The position numbers and the translations under genes are program-made. A DNA stretch of 25,628 nucleotides from Ophiothrix spiculata (lineage: Eukaryota > Echinodermata > Ophiuroidea > Amphilepidida > Ophiotrichidae), in NCBI GenBank assembly GCA_000969725.1, contig JXSR01S041985.1. The stretch is one strand, 5' to 3'. How positions within the stretch are numbered: position 1 is the first letter of the stretch; every line of letters starts with the position of its first letter. The notes beneath the pieces were generated by a model. That model was not told where the DNA came from and searched no databases. It was given only the letters and a program-made list of their open reading frames with translations. Positions 17,205-25,628 of the stretch are shown one piece after another.

Positions 17205-17545
17205 TATTTCTGAGTCCTGACTGACCCTCTCCTGAACTTAGCTGTAGATAGTGTCCTAGATGTTGAAGGTGTTTCCAGAAGAGAATTGTAAATGTAAAAA
17301 AAGTGCATGCACCTGTATTTATTTATAATGGGGCTGGTCTCTTTCTTGTTGTGAGTAGCCTCTCTTATTTTCCTATATAGTGGTTATCCTCTCTACAGGA
17401 CCAAGATATTATCAAGACCTGTTTCATGTCCCGTTTTCTGACAATGTTCAGCAATTGCAGATGTATTATAAGAAGTTTTAGCGGTATGCTCTTTAAGCTG
17501 ATCACTAATGACTTGCTTTGTTTCTCTTAGCTTTATTACAACTGT
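17205..17545 (-). pseudogene. Decayed GIY-YIG C-terminus of a Penelope-like retroelement
   Basis: On the minus strand a broken frame reads VVIKLRETKQVISDQLKEHT, then NTSAIAEHCQKTGHETGLDN and, after a TAG and a frameshift, RKIREATHNKKETSPIINK. The blocks L-EHT, SAIAEH..KTGH, RKIREA and P-INK are those of the GIY-YIG endonuclease at the end of Penelope-like elements. A tail with TPSTSRT and KFRRGSVRTQK follows. The reverse transcriptase part is absent and the copy is dead. Next to it at 17545..17708 is an inverted copy of the same tail. Confidence 0.72.
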
Positions 17546-17708
17546 TGAATGCAATTCGATATACCAAGACTTTTACAATTTCCAAGATGTTTACGATTCC
17601 CTTCTGGTAACACCTTCAACATCTAGAACACCATCTATGGCAAAGTTCAGAAGAGGATCAGTCGGGACTCATAAATACACCGCTGATGATAGTGATGGGT
17701 ATCGCTGA
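17545..17708 (+). pseudogene. Inverted copy of the same retroelement C-terminal tail
   Basis: The plus strand reads VYDSLLVTPSTSRTPSMAKF then RRGSVGTHKYTADDSDGYR and a stop. It is about 85% alike to the minus-strand tail at 17205..17290, judged by eye. The two copies point away from each other. Inverted partial copies are common among Penelope-like elements. The upstream part (17508..17590) is not recognisable. Confidence 0.6.
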
Positions 17709-17811
17709 AATTATTTGATACAATAATGTAAGTGAACATTGTTGACCTATTTTAATCTTTCCCTAACAAAATTCATTTCTTTTGTACACTTTTTTCATGT
17801 TAAACACATGT

Positions 17812-17988
17812 ATAAATTATCTGCTGCACTGGTTTATGAAACGCTCATCGCTGCGCAAGTTATGCTTGAGTTAAACGATGCAGTATGTAGGGAAACTCAA
17901 TTCACCAAAGTATAATATTGAGATCATCTTCTTCTTCAATCTAAAATGTTTTAAAAACATATGCATAAATTATCTGCTGCACTGGTTT
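17812..17988 (+). repeat. 24-bp direct repeat pair
   Basis: An identical 24-bp stretch (ATAAATTATCTGCTGCACTG plus GTTT) lies at 17812..17835 and 17965..17988, each preceded by a similar ACAT. It may be a small local duplication. Bases 17989..18900 show no further feature. Confidence 0.6.
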
Positions 17989-18910
17989 CTATCTTTTAAT
18001 CAAGCAGCAGCATGCAAATCTTGGATGAATAAGTACTTGAAATATGATGAAGCATCACATGCATGAAATGGTATATAATATAAACATGGAGTTAAGACTA
18101 AGGGTAGTACCTCAAAAAGCATTTGCGCATAACCACGTTTCATATGAGATATGCTTTATTCTGTTAAAGGAAAGGGATAATTTGACAACAGGTGCTACAA
18201 CTGGTTGATTTTCTTTGGTCATAGTACTGCCATTAGAAAGATAAGTAAACATGATACACTTGTAACATGATTTGTATTAGTACATATTTGTAAGCTTTGA
18301 TGTCTGAATGATTTGATCTGCATAATATAAATATAGGAAACAAGCTTGAAGACAAAAGACATGCTGCTGTATTGGTACTGGCAATTTTCTGGGAACAGAT
18401 TATTGCAAATCAGTCTATAGATAATAAATTAATATGTAGATGATCATTCAATGCAATATTCATCACTTAAAATGAAATACAAAATAAACAACAAATGTAC
18501 CATGTATCCCTGTCAAGCAGAAGTACAAATCAATGATGATTTTGCATGAGAGTTTGATCAAGAGTGGTAAGTGGATGTATGTACGACTGATTTAACAAAA
18601 TCCTAACCCACCCCTCCAAAAAATAGCCAACTAATCATAACACAGATGATCAGTATTCAATTATTTGGTAACGGATAGGTAAGCAAGATGGAGTGAAAAT
18701 GCCACTCTCTCTCTTATTGAAACTGATTATTAGACTGGCCTCAACTATTGTTACATAACTGATAGGAGTGGGGGCTTGTGATAGTTTTAGAAAATTTGCT
18801 TGTTAATCGTCATGACACACCATACAAGAAGCGCTATGTATATGTCTAATCAATTAACTGAGAATTTTGTTTTCCCTTTGGGTCTTCACTGCTCCATGGA
18901 CAGGGGTGTG

Positions 18911-18969
18911 CTACTTGAGCCTCAAAACTCTTACCCACCGTAAGAGTTATTTTGGCCTCAATCAAGTAG
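18911..18969. repeat. Short imperfect hairpin
   Basis: CTACTTGA...ACTCTTAC (18911..18934) pairs with GTAAGAGT...TCAAGTAG (18940..18969) around a 5-nt CCACC loop, with an internal bulge. A C run of about 11 follows at 19084..19094. Bases 19095..20093 are AT-rich or A/C-rich intron; 19880..19965 is CAACA-type low complexity, which explains the open frames there. Confidence 0.6.
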
Positions 18970-20093
18970 ACCCATGTTTCAAGATTTTTTTTTATGGGGG
19001 GATGTGATGTGACATAAGGTCAAGGATTTCTTAAAAAACGACCCATTTGAGCGGCATACCCCTGTTTGGCCAAATTTGTAAGTACCCCCCCCCCCCATCA
19101 CCATTATTACCTTGCTGAACCTTTTTAAACATTTTCTCTTGGGGTTAAAATCTCACAATTAATTGCTTTACATGCACAATTGATCTAGAAACACATCAGC
19201 CGTGCAGCAGTTTTGAGCAACCCATGCTTGGTAAAGGAACTAGATGAATAGAGTAACGAACAAACAAAACACATCAACGCACAAAATAAATGAACAAACA
19301 AACAAAATACAAAACAAATAGTAAGATGGAAAAGTTAATACTTTCAATTGACAAATTATTATTCCTCTTAGTGCATAAACAGAGGTTCCGTATACCAGTA
19401 AATCAAAGATTCAAGGATGGTTGATAGAAATGCAATCAAGTTTAAGAAATAAAGTTTTGTTATGTTTCAAAACAATCGTAAAAAATTAAATGTTTCAAAA
19501 TGAAAATTGTCCACACAAAATGGAAAATAATTTTTCCAAAAGGAGTTTAATCATGAAATATGACTTAAAAATGGTAGGATATGAGTAAAATAACATAAAA
19601 ACTGAAATAAAATTTGACAAAACTTATTTGGTCACAAGTTTAGGGACAAAACAAATGTGAGCACTAGGGTGATGCTAATTAATACTTATTATTATCATAA
19701 AAATGACTGACCAATTTCATTTTTTGTCCACCAAAGATGCACAACTAATTTTCAGAAAATTGCTAAAATATGCAGCTTAGGTTTATGTTTACATCAAATA
19801 ATGGGACAAATAGCAGTGAAGTATTACAGAAGTAATAAGAATGGAAACAAACAGGCAAAACATTTTTTGCCAAAATGGATTAAACACACAAAACAAAACA
19901 CAACACAACACAACAAAGCAAGACAAAACACAACACACAAGAAAAAAACAAATAAATGCAATCTAAATGAGGAAAGAAAAGAAATAAGGCCATCCTTTAC
20001 CAAGATTTGTGGAGCGCACACAAGCGTCGGGTGCGATGACCACGGAGACGACAAAGTAGACAAAGATGACACCAGGGAGAAAGTACTGCTTCC

Positions 20094-20288
20094 TGTGGAG
20101 GAGTCTACAACCCCTGCCTAATAACAAGGCAATGTCAAATAGTTATATTCACTGTGGAGGAGTCTATAACCCCTGCCTAATAACAAGGCAATATCAAATA
20201 GTTATATTTACTGTGGAGGAGTCTACAACCCCTGCCTAATAACAAGGCAATATCATATAGTTATATTCACTGTGGAGGAGTCTACAAC
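20094..20288 (+). repeat. 59-bp minisatellite, 3.3 copies
   Basis: Units at 20094..20152, 20153..20211 and 20212..20270, plus a partial unit from 20271, each start TGTGGAGGAGTCTACAACCC and contain CCTAATAACAAGGCAAT. Units differ at only a few sites. A decayed relic (AATGTCAAATAGTTA, AGGAGTCT) appears at 20350..20400. Confidence 0.9.
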
Positions 20289-20518
20289 ATTTGCATAAAT
20301 ATGAAATATTCAATGATCATCAGGTAACAACCAACTTTCCATTTCAGGGCAAAATAATGTCAAATAGTTAATCTATACATATCCACTATAAAGGAGTCTT
20401 GAAACCCACCATGGCCACATGTAGATTGTTACCCTCCAATCCAAAATATGTAAAGTTTTGATTGATCAGTAGTAGGATTACTGGTACTTATAATTAGATG
20501 TATTAAGGGGCGGCTTCA

Positions 20519-20624
20519 AAACTTAACCGGTGGTTGCCTGCCGGTTCTGTCCGGTTCTGGGCGGTTGGCTATTGTTTATTCGGTTGAACCGCCCAGAACC
20601 GGCAAGCAACCGCCGGTTTAGTTT
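20519..20624. repeat. CCGGTT-rich foldback
   Basis: CCGGTTCTGGGCGGTT (20551..20566) is exactly inverted at 20587..20602. The outer arms (20524..20540 with 20603..20620) pair imperfectly. A 10-nt extra copy of CCGGTTCTG bulges at 20541..20550, and the loop is 20 nt. It is far more GC-rich than its surroundings. A TTTG microsatellite follows to 20645. A small MITE or a structured RNA is possible. Confidence 0.8.
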
Positions 20625-21331
20625 TGTTTGTTTGTTTGTTTGTTTACCTCGGTTGGTCCGTGACGGACACATGCCATTAGATCCATGATGAACTCATGGT
20701 CTCTTCCAAGCTCATACAAAAGTACCAACTTGGATAGCCAGAAATGGCTAATCTATGCATGCTGGCCAATGCATCTTTGAAAAGATGCCGAAAATAGAAA
20801 AGATAGCAAGAAAAAGAGAGAGAGAAAGATGGCCACACCCTACACAATTGTACAATTTACTCTCAGCCCTTACTTCGTGAGAAAAGAAATCAGGAATTCT
20901 AATCTCATGCCCCGATGCAAGAACAAATAGTTGATAAGATGCAATACCCCTCAAAATGATGGGAAAGAGAGCGTTATTGAAAGATCTTTTTAAGTGGTGA
21001 TCATATTTCATATGAAACTTAACTTTGACCAAATTGGCTGAATTAATACTTGAATGCAAATCTGATTCCGATATTTTCTGCACAAACTTACTGCAAATGA
21101 ATTCACATTCCAAAGGCAAACGGATTGTGGCAGCAGATGATATGAAAACTCAATGACATTAAGTAACCTTTTTCAACTCAGTTTGTGCTGACAGAAGTGG
21201 AGTAGCGTTTTAATATTGACCTATAAACACTGATCAAAACATCCATATACAATGTTCAGTGCACTTGTATTAAGACTAAACTCAGCTTTCAACAAATTAG
21301 CTACATTAGTTTCTTTATTTCTATTTCTTAC

Positions 21332-21499
21332 CAGTGGTGGGCTGGTATGTAGTTTCCTTGACTCTGGTCTGGCACTGAGTAAAGGTTCTCCCGTCGACGT
21401 GACCCGTCTTCTGCCTACCATATGGGCTGGTACGGACATGGCGCGCCTTCCTGCTGTAACCGGGATATCAATGTGGAGGCTTTCATCATCGTCATTACT
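21332..21499 (-). CDS. KIF27: KIF27-like exon 4 (basic linker with SRKLHTSPP)
   Basis: A 168-nt exon (56 codons) from SNDDDESLHIDIPV to SRKLHTSPPL. The acceptor is TTTCTTTAG and the donor CTG|GTAAGA. It is not coiled coil: an acidic start leads to an Arg/Pro-rich linker (TAGRRAMSVPAHMVGRRR). SRKLHTSPP is nearly identical to the KIF27 signature SRKVHTSPP. Both borders are phase 0. The next exon is more than 5 kb away but continues the conserved block without a gap. Confidence 0.92.
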
Positions 21500-21919
21500 C
21501 TAAAGAAAATAGAAAGTTTTTACATCAAGATTTAAAAAAAGGAATGATTCAATTCTTTGTTTTCAATATTGTGATTTCAAATTAATTATCCAAGCATGGT
21601 CTTGTTGAACTTGTCAAGACTGACAACGAACAAATTCAAGAAAAAAATAATTTAATCAGAGCAGAGAGTATACAAATATTGACTGCTCATGGGAGTGACA
21701 GTCAAGTTTTGGCCGACGAAAAAGACTGTAGTACTATTTCCTGAAATAGTACTGGAGTCTCAAGATCACCAAGGGAAAATTGTTTTTACTATATTGCCAG
21801 AATGAAAAAGCAATCAATATTTGTTTTATATGCACAATTTGTTTTGAGCAGGCAATAGTAAAAATTATTTATAGGTGTCAAACACACCAATCACTATATA
21901 TTTTTATACTATATTCTGT

Positions 21920-22180
21920 ATCCTTGGTTTGTAATTCCATACTCCTTTCAGCACACTATAGATGTTAGCCAACCACTCATTCCACTTTCAACATCAGTTT
22001 CAGATCCTTTGAAAACCTCTAGGCCAAGATGCTAAACCTTTATCAGTCCATATTGAGACAATTGCTGCTATAGGATCAGTTCCTCAAAATGGGTTTCTAC
22101 AAGTCAATAATCATTTTTTTTGTCTCAGAAATTTCAAGCACATTTTCAACATTGGCAACACTTTGACTCAAACTCAGGAC
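21920..22180 (-). repeat. SINE family A, decayed copy
   Basis: Reversed, it retains TTTGAGTC for the B box region, ATGTGCTTGAAATTTC, GGAACTGATCC, CCTAGAGG and GTGGAATGAG, in the same order as the SINE at 440..795. It is much more diverged than the other copies. No exon is seen from 21500 to 22631 apart from this. Confidence 0.6.
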
Positions 22181-22631
22181 TGAGAATAAATGCTGGATAC
22201 ATATCCTTATAGCAAGGTTGATGGTGTGTTAATGGCACCATACACGGCTTATTTTCAAATGATGTCAAAATTCAAGGGGCCACATGACATTGGTCGGTGA
22301 CCAGAAGGTGTTATTGTTTGTAAGTCAGAGAGGCGTCAAAAGAATGTCGCAAGAATTAAACTTGGAAGTTAAACCCTAAACGGCTAGTTATGGTCATGTT
22401 ACAACCAGTGGCTCATTGATAACCAACTGGGCAACACAAGCAATCATCAATGTCATACCAATGTTATGGCCTTGCGGCTTCCTTCCGATTACCAGATATT
22501 GATCGGCCGGTAGTTAAGAGATCAAAGCATTACCTATAAACTATAACTTGACTTCTGTCTTGTATATTATTATAATCATTATAATATGATTGAAATAAAT
22601 ATAGGCCTATACATGGCTTTATAGGTCTTAC

Positions 22632-22856
22632 CTTGTTGCCTCTCATCTCTTGCAGTAAATTCTGTAACTCTTGTATCTTAGTCTGCTGCTCAACAAGTTC
22701 CGATTCCTGCTGACGAATACGATCTAAAGCACCATCATAGGCCTGGCCGCCTTGCTCGCTGGATGATTCCAGGTCTTGCAGTCTTGCCTTCAGTTCCACA
22801 CACTCACGATTCTTATCGGCAAATATTTCTTCATCACTTGCCAAGTCATTCATTGC
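22632..22856 (-). CDS. KIF27: KIF27-like exon 3 (coiled coil, LASDEE block)
   Basis: A 225-nt exon (75 codons) from AMNDLASDEEIFADKN to LLQEMRGNK. The acceptor is ATTCACAG and the donor AACAAG|GTAAGA. LASDEEIFADKNRECVELKARL matches the KIF27 block LAADEVVFNQKELEVKELK. A Glu/Gln-rich helix follows (RIRQQESELVEQQTKIQELQ). Both borders are phase 0. It probably extends the dimerising stalk. Confidence 0.93.
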
Positions 22857-23536
22857 CTGTGAATATATAAGATTTATTGAAACATATTTAGGTATAATTT
22901 AAAAAAAATGATTTTCCTATTAAACAATTGATTGGACAATGAATAAAAACACAATTCCAACATTATCTTTTTAAATGCTTTTTTTAAACACTTAAATATA
23001 CAACCAGAGGCTTTTGATGCTAACACTTTTTTTCTGAGTTAACTAGTGAATACTGAACACTACTGTCGTTTAAACATTACCATTGTTGCTAATTTGTCAA
23101 AACACTGAGGTAAATTTAGAAACAGCAAAAGTCAGATGTTAAATTCTTTTTTATACTTGGGTTCAAATCCAAAGACTGTACCTGAATTTACAAATCAAAT
23201 ATTTTAAATGTTAACATGATCTTAAATTGTGGTAAATGTATTAAAAAGCAATAAAGAAAAGACATTATGCTATGTTTATGCTTGGTTATACGCCATTATT
23301 AACCCTTGCATGGGTGGTATTGGCTACATAGTGTTAGTACAAAATATATGCTTCATTGAAGTAATGTGTTGCATCTTTGCATCTGGTTATTAGCATAGAA
23401 GATGTTTATTACTTGCTTGAAAGGTGACAGATTATTGCATAGCTCCAAAATAATAATACTAATTATTTCAAACTCTAAGAGCGACCCGTAGGTTAAATTG
23501 CTAGAGCATGTTTATTATCAAACACAGCTAAACAAA

Positions 23537-23855
23537 TACAATGCGATTTGTATGCCACAGTTTAATCAGGGCCAATACCGTAACATTGAAACATCCAGCC
23601 CCTGCACCCAATAAGGATAAAGTGCCTTGCCTAAGGATACGACACATTGACACAAGTGGGGGGTCACGGCTAAAAACACAATGCGATTTGTACGCTACAG
23701 CTTAACCAGGGCCAATACTGTACATAACATTGAAATATATCCAGCCCTTGAACGCAATGAGGATAAAGTTCCTTGCCTAAGGATACGAAACATTGACACA
23801 AGTGGGGCTCAAACTCAAAACCAATGAATTATGAGACAAACGTGCTCCTCTTTTT
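23537..23855 (-). repeat. tRNA-headed SINE family E, two bodies in tandem
   Basis: Bodies 23537..23668 and 23677..23800 are about 85% alike by eye (ACAATGCGATTTGTAYGC, AGGGCCAATACYGT, CCTTGCCTAAGGATACGA, CATTGACACAAGTGGGG). Only the right one keeps a tRNA-like head on the minus strand (about 23803..23855, B box region GAGTTTGAGCCCC). The rest of the intron (22857..23536) has no feature I recognise. Confidence 0.78.
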
Positions 23856-23945
23856 ACTTTTTGAAAAGAGTAGAATAAAAGTTCACATGAATTTTTGATC
23901 TTGATTTTATTGCTACCTTACAATGTTTAAGGTCATGTAGCTTAC

Positions 23946-24171
23946 CTTTTTCAATTTTGATTCCAATTCTAAAACCCGTCTCTGCATCTCTTGGCTTGTA
24001 AGAGTCGCATCGCTGACGTTGGCATCGTCTTTTATTTCGTCAACCATATCTACCCAATTCCTGATGGCCGACGTCTGGCGTTTATTTAACGCATCAGATT
24101 CCAGAAGGCTGCTGAAGATCTTGTTGGCCTCTTCTGTGCAGACTTTGTAGTGGGCACATTCTGTTCTCAGG
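23946..24171 (-). CDS. KIF27: KIF27-like exon 2 (coiled coil, CxEEA block)
   Basis: A 226-nt exon: one base, then 75 codons from LRTECAHYKVCTEEA to LESKLKK. The acceptor is CATCCAG and the donor AAAG|GTAAGC. The stretch C-TEEANKIF..LL...LNKRQ..AIRNWVDMVDEI matches the conserved KIF27 block with CCVEEA, LNEKQQ and WFNMIQEV. It is charged and heptad-like, with an Asp-rich insert (KDDANVSD) before the final helix. It leaves in phase 0 and joins exon 3 directly. Confidence 0.92.
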
Positions 24172-24848
24172 CTGGATGAGAACAACACAGGATAACATGG
24201 TTAAAAGCAGTGTTTTCGCTAAGGCCATATGGTGCGTCATTGGGCACACAAATTAGCGCAGAGCGTAACCATCAGAAAAAACAACTGGGGGTTAATATTT
24301 TATGCATGGCCATGCTTCAATCAATTTATTTCATAGTGTCATGGTGTCTCTTAAAGACTGAATTTCGTATTTCCTTACGAACAAATAAATGAATAAAGTG
24401 AAAAATGAACCTTAAAACAGATCAAGTAATAACTTGCACTAATTGCGATAATTACAAAGTAATCAATTTTGTGACGTGATTTTCTGAAGCATCGACAAGC
24501 CTACAAAATGCATTGCGAGTCCGTACTGAATACTTAATAAATTTGGTACAACTATTATTTAACATGCAAAATCAAAGTCTTATTGCTATTTATTATTTTT
24601 CATAAAAAAAACCTAAATCATCTAAAGTTGAAGATTAGGTCATCTAGTAGTATCGAGTCAGTCAAGAGCACTCTAACACTCTCTTAAAACACTAAAACGT
24701 AGGAGCTTCCGATGGACCCCAACAAATAAAATGATATTAGTGAAATGGAAAAGTCAACGCAAATGATACTTGCGATGATTTCTGGTTTGCGAGCATTTAT
24801 GAAACAATTGTAAAAGAATAACGTTAGTGAGATAGGCCCCTGACCTAC
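24172..24848 (-). other. Intron between exons 1 and 2, no recognised feature
   Basis: AT-rich intron. The open frame at 24210..24392 lacks codon bias and any known motif. No repeat pair within the window was found. Confidence 0.5.
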
Positions 24849-24898
24849 CTAATCATTTTGGCTTCCATATCCTTGACTCTCGGGCTTTCTTCTCTACC
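24849..24898 (-). CDS. KIF27: KIF27-like exon 1 of window (start of stalk)
   Basis: A 50-nt exon encoding GREESPRVKDMEAKMI plus two bases of a serine codon. The acceptor is TTTGAACAG and the donor AG|GTAGGT. It enters in phase 0 and leaves with two bases, which the next exon completes (AG+C). The text resembles the KIF27 linker just after the motor (REGSP...IHSLEEQ). It is short, and was found from its borders and phase rather than from an open frame. The upstream motor-domain exon is not in the 730 bases to the right. Confidence 0.75.
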
Positions 24899-25628
24899 CT
24901 GTTCAAAGGAAGAATAAAATGTGATAAAACAATAACAAGAATAATTACACAACATCATAAAATTCAATGTGTAATGTGTTTCATACACTCTATTAAGCAT
25001 GCATGACTAGAAAATGTCCAAATATATCCTAAATCAGTTTTGATATTTTGAGAAAAATTTACCTTTTTTCAGCAAACTCTTTAAACTGTTTACCGTATGT
25101 GATGATAGCTTTGGGTTAAAAAACCCTTTCTATTATCATATATCTCAAAAACATTAGACGTGTCCCAAAACAGTATTTTCAAGGCTTGTATCATCAAGAA
25201 TGTTCACTGTCGACAAACCCAACAAAATTAAAAGTCAACATCAGCATACTACATCTACATCTATAATGATACTCTGTAAAGTTGTCAAAAGACAATATCT
25301 GACAGAGATACAATATACTTCATACAAAAATTACATTACCATAACATTAATCAATAATACAACAATGATATAAAAAGAATTGTGATATGGGTAGCCGCAC
25401 GTAAGATACCGACAGCCTATACCCTTGGGGTAAAGGTTACCCCAAGAGTTTACAATCATTAAGTTAATATTACTTTTTTGTATGTAAAAATATATTTTTT
25501 CTGTCTTTCCATGTAGCAGTTGTTGCATTGCGATTCGACCAGATTTTGGGCCTAAAGAAAACCTTTGGATTCATTCTCTAAAACACAGTTTGTTGTTGTT
25601 TTTAATACTTTTAGCTTTTTTGTTTTGT
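24899..25628 (-). other. Upstream intron, no recognised exon
   Basis: AT-rich sequence 5' of exon 1 in gene orientation. No kinesin motor block (such as the P-loop or VDLAGSE) appears in any frame. It holds a perfect 10-bp hairpin, CTTGGGGTAA / TTACCCCAAG, at 25424..25446 with a 3-nt loop. Confidence 0.5.

Larger units (their letters stand above)
247..24898 (-). other. KIF27: KIF27/KIF7-like kinesin gene, stalk portion (13 exons, partial at both ends)
   Basis: Gene model joining 13 minus-strand exons. The order is 24849..24898, 23946..24171, 22632..22856, 21332..21499, 15895..16061, 15608..15708, 13019..13193, 11393..11489, 9737..9886, 7825..7968, 5914..6003, 2479..2729, 247..380. Every junction has GT donor and AG acceptor and the phases match. 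The joined protein follows the order of blocks I recall from vertebrate KIF27: CxEEA, LASDE, SRKLHTSPP, GFRARSQ, ELVKTGK, KKMNAAKSKV, DQQRIKELE, RWLDSEVEKVL, KKEALL and KKLRSSQ. No motor domain is in the window, so the 5' exons lie to the right of 25628. Family knowledge: KIF27 and KIF7 are Costal-2 relatives. KIF7 acts at the cilium tip in Hedgehog signalling, and KIF27 works with the kinase STK36 (Fused) in motile cilia. Invertebrates may have one gene for both roles, so KIF27 versus KIF7 is not settled. No promoter or poly(A) site is in view. Confidence 0.9.

Noticed and set aside
19801-20121. A 106-codon Lys/Asn/Thr-rich protein
   Set aside because: The frame is driven by A/C-rich low complexity (ACAAA, CAACA) and ends in the 59-bp minisatellite; there are no conserved motifs.
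20748-21119. A 123-codon minus-strand protein
   Set aside because: It is the longest frame in the window but has no recognisable domain and no plausible phase-compatible splice link to the kinesin exons, which join without it.

Overview
The window is metazoan nuclear DNA, most likely from a marine invertebrate deuterostome (echinoderm or hemichordate grade). One intron-rich gene fills it. It carries several tRNA-headed SINE families, MITEs and a GIY-YIG retroelement relic, and the word ATAGGCCTAT recurs, which I associate with ambulacrarian genomes. The taxon is an inference. No bacterial-style operon, CRISPR array or rRNA is present.

The gene lies on the minus strand and is a KIF27/KIF7-type (Costal-2 family) kinesin. 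Thirteen exons, read right to left from 24898 to 247, encode part of the coiled-coil stalk downstream of the motor. The motor exons lie beyond the right edge and the C-terminus beyond the left edge. All exons have GT-AG borders and their phases agree. The exception is exon 12 (2479..2729): it is 251 nt, where 252 is needed, and so carries a one-base frameshift.

The most unusual structure lies between exons 9 and 10. Most of exon 9 (111 nt, 37 codons) plus its own splice donor and a few intron bases has been copied as a 128-bp unit. There are ten complete downstream copies in gene orientation (8454..9719). Two complete copies and one truncated copy then follow in the opposite orientation (8083..8424). 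The two orientations meet at 8424/8425 and form a 140-nt foldback with one mismatch around a 71-nt loop. The transcribed pre-mRNA would therefore carry a long hairpin whose sequence matches a coding exon of the same gene.

The rest is intron filled with repeats. From left to right these are: one tRNA-headed SINE family in four copies (440, 895, 15150, 21920); a larger tRNA-headed repeat in two copies (1685, 11930); a CAGGTGCGTAGCC-type MITE (2212); a 1-kb element with very long inverted arms (2965..3995); a TGACCT-rich minisatellite (4152..4675); a MITE with 26-bp inverted ends (4952..5287); two TTAAAGGRGC MITEs (5532, 10521); a hAT-like MITE with an 8-bp target duplication (6882..7368); further SINEs at 10087, 12721 and 23537; a segment duplication with an empty and a filled transposon site (16231, 16933); a head-to-head GIY-YIG retroelement relic (17205..17708); a 59-bp minisatellite (20094); and several foldbacks.
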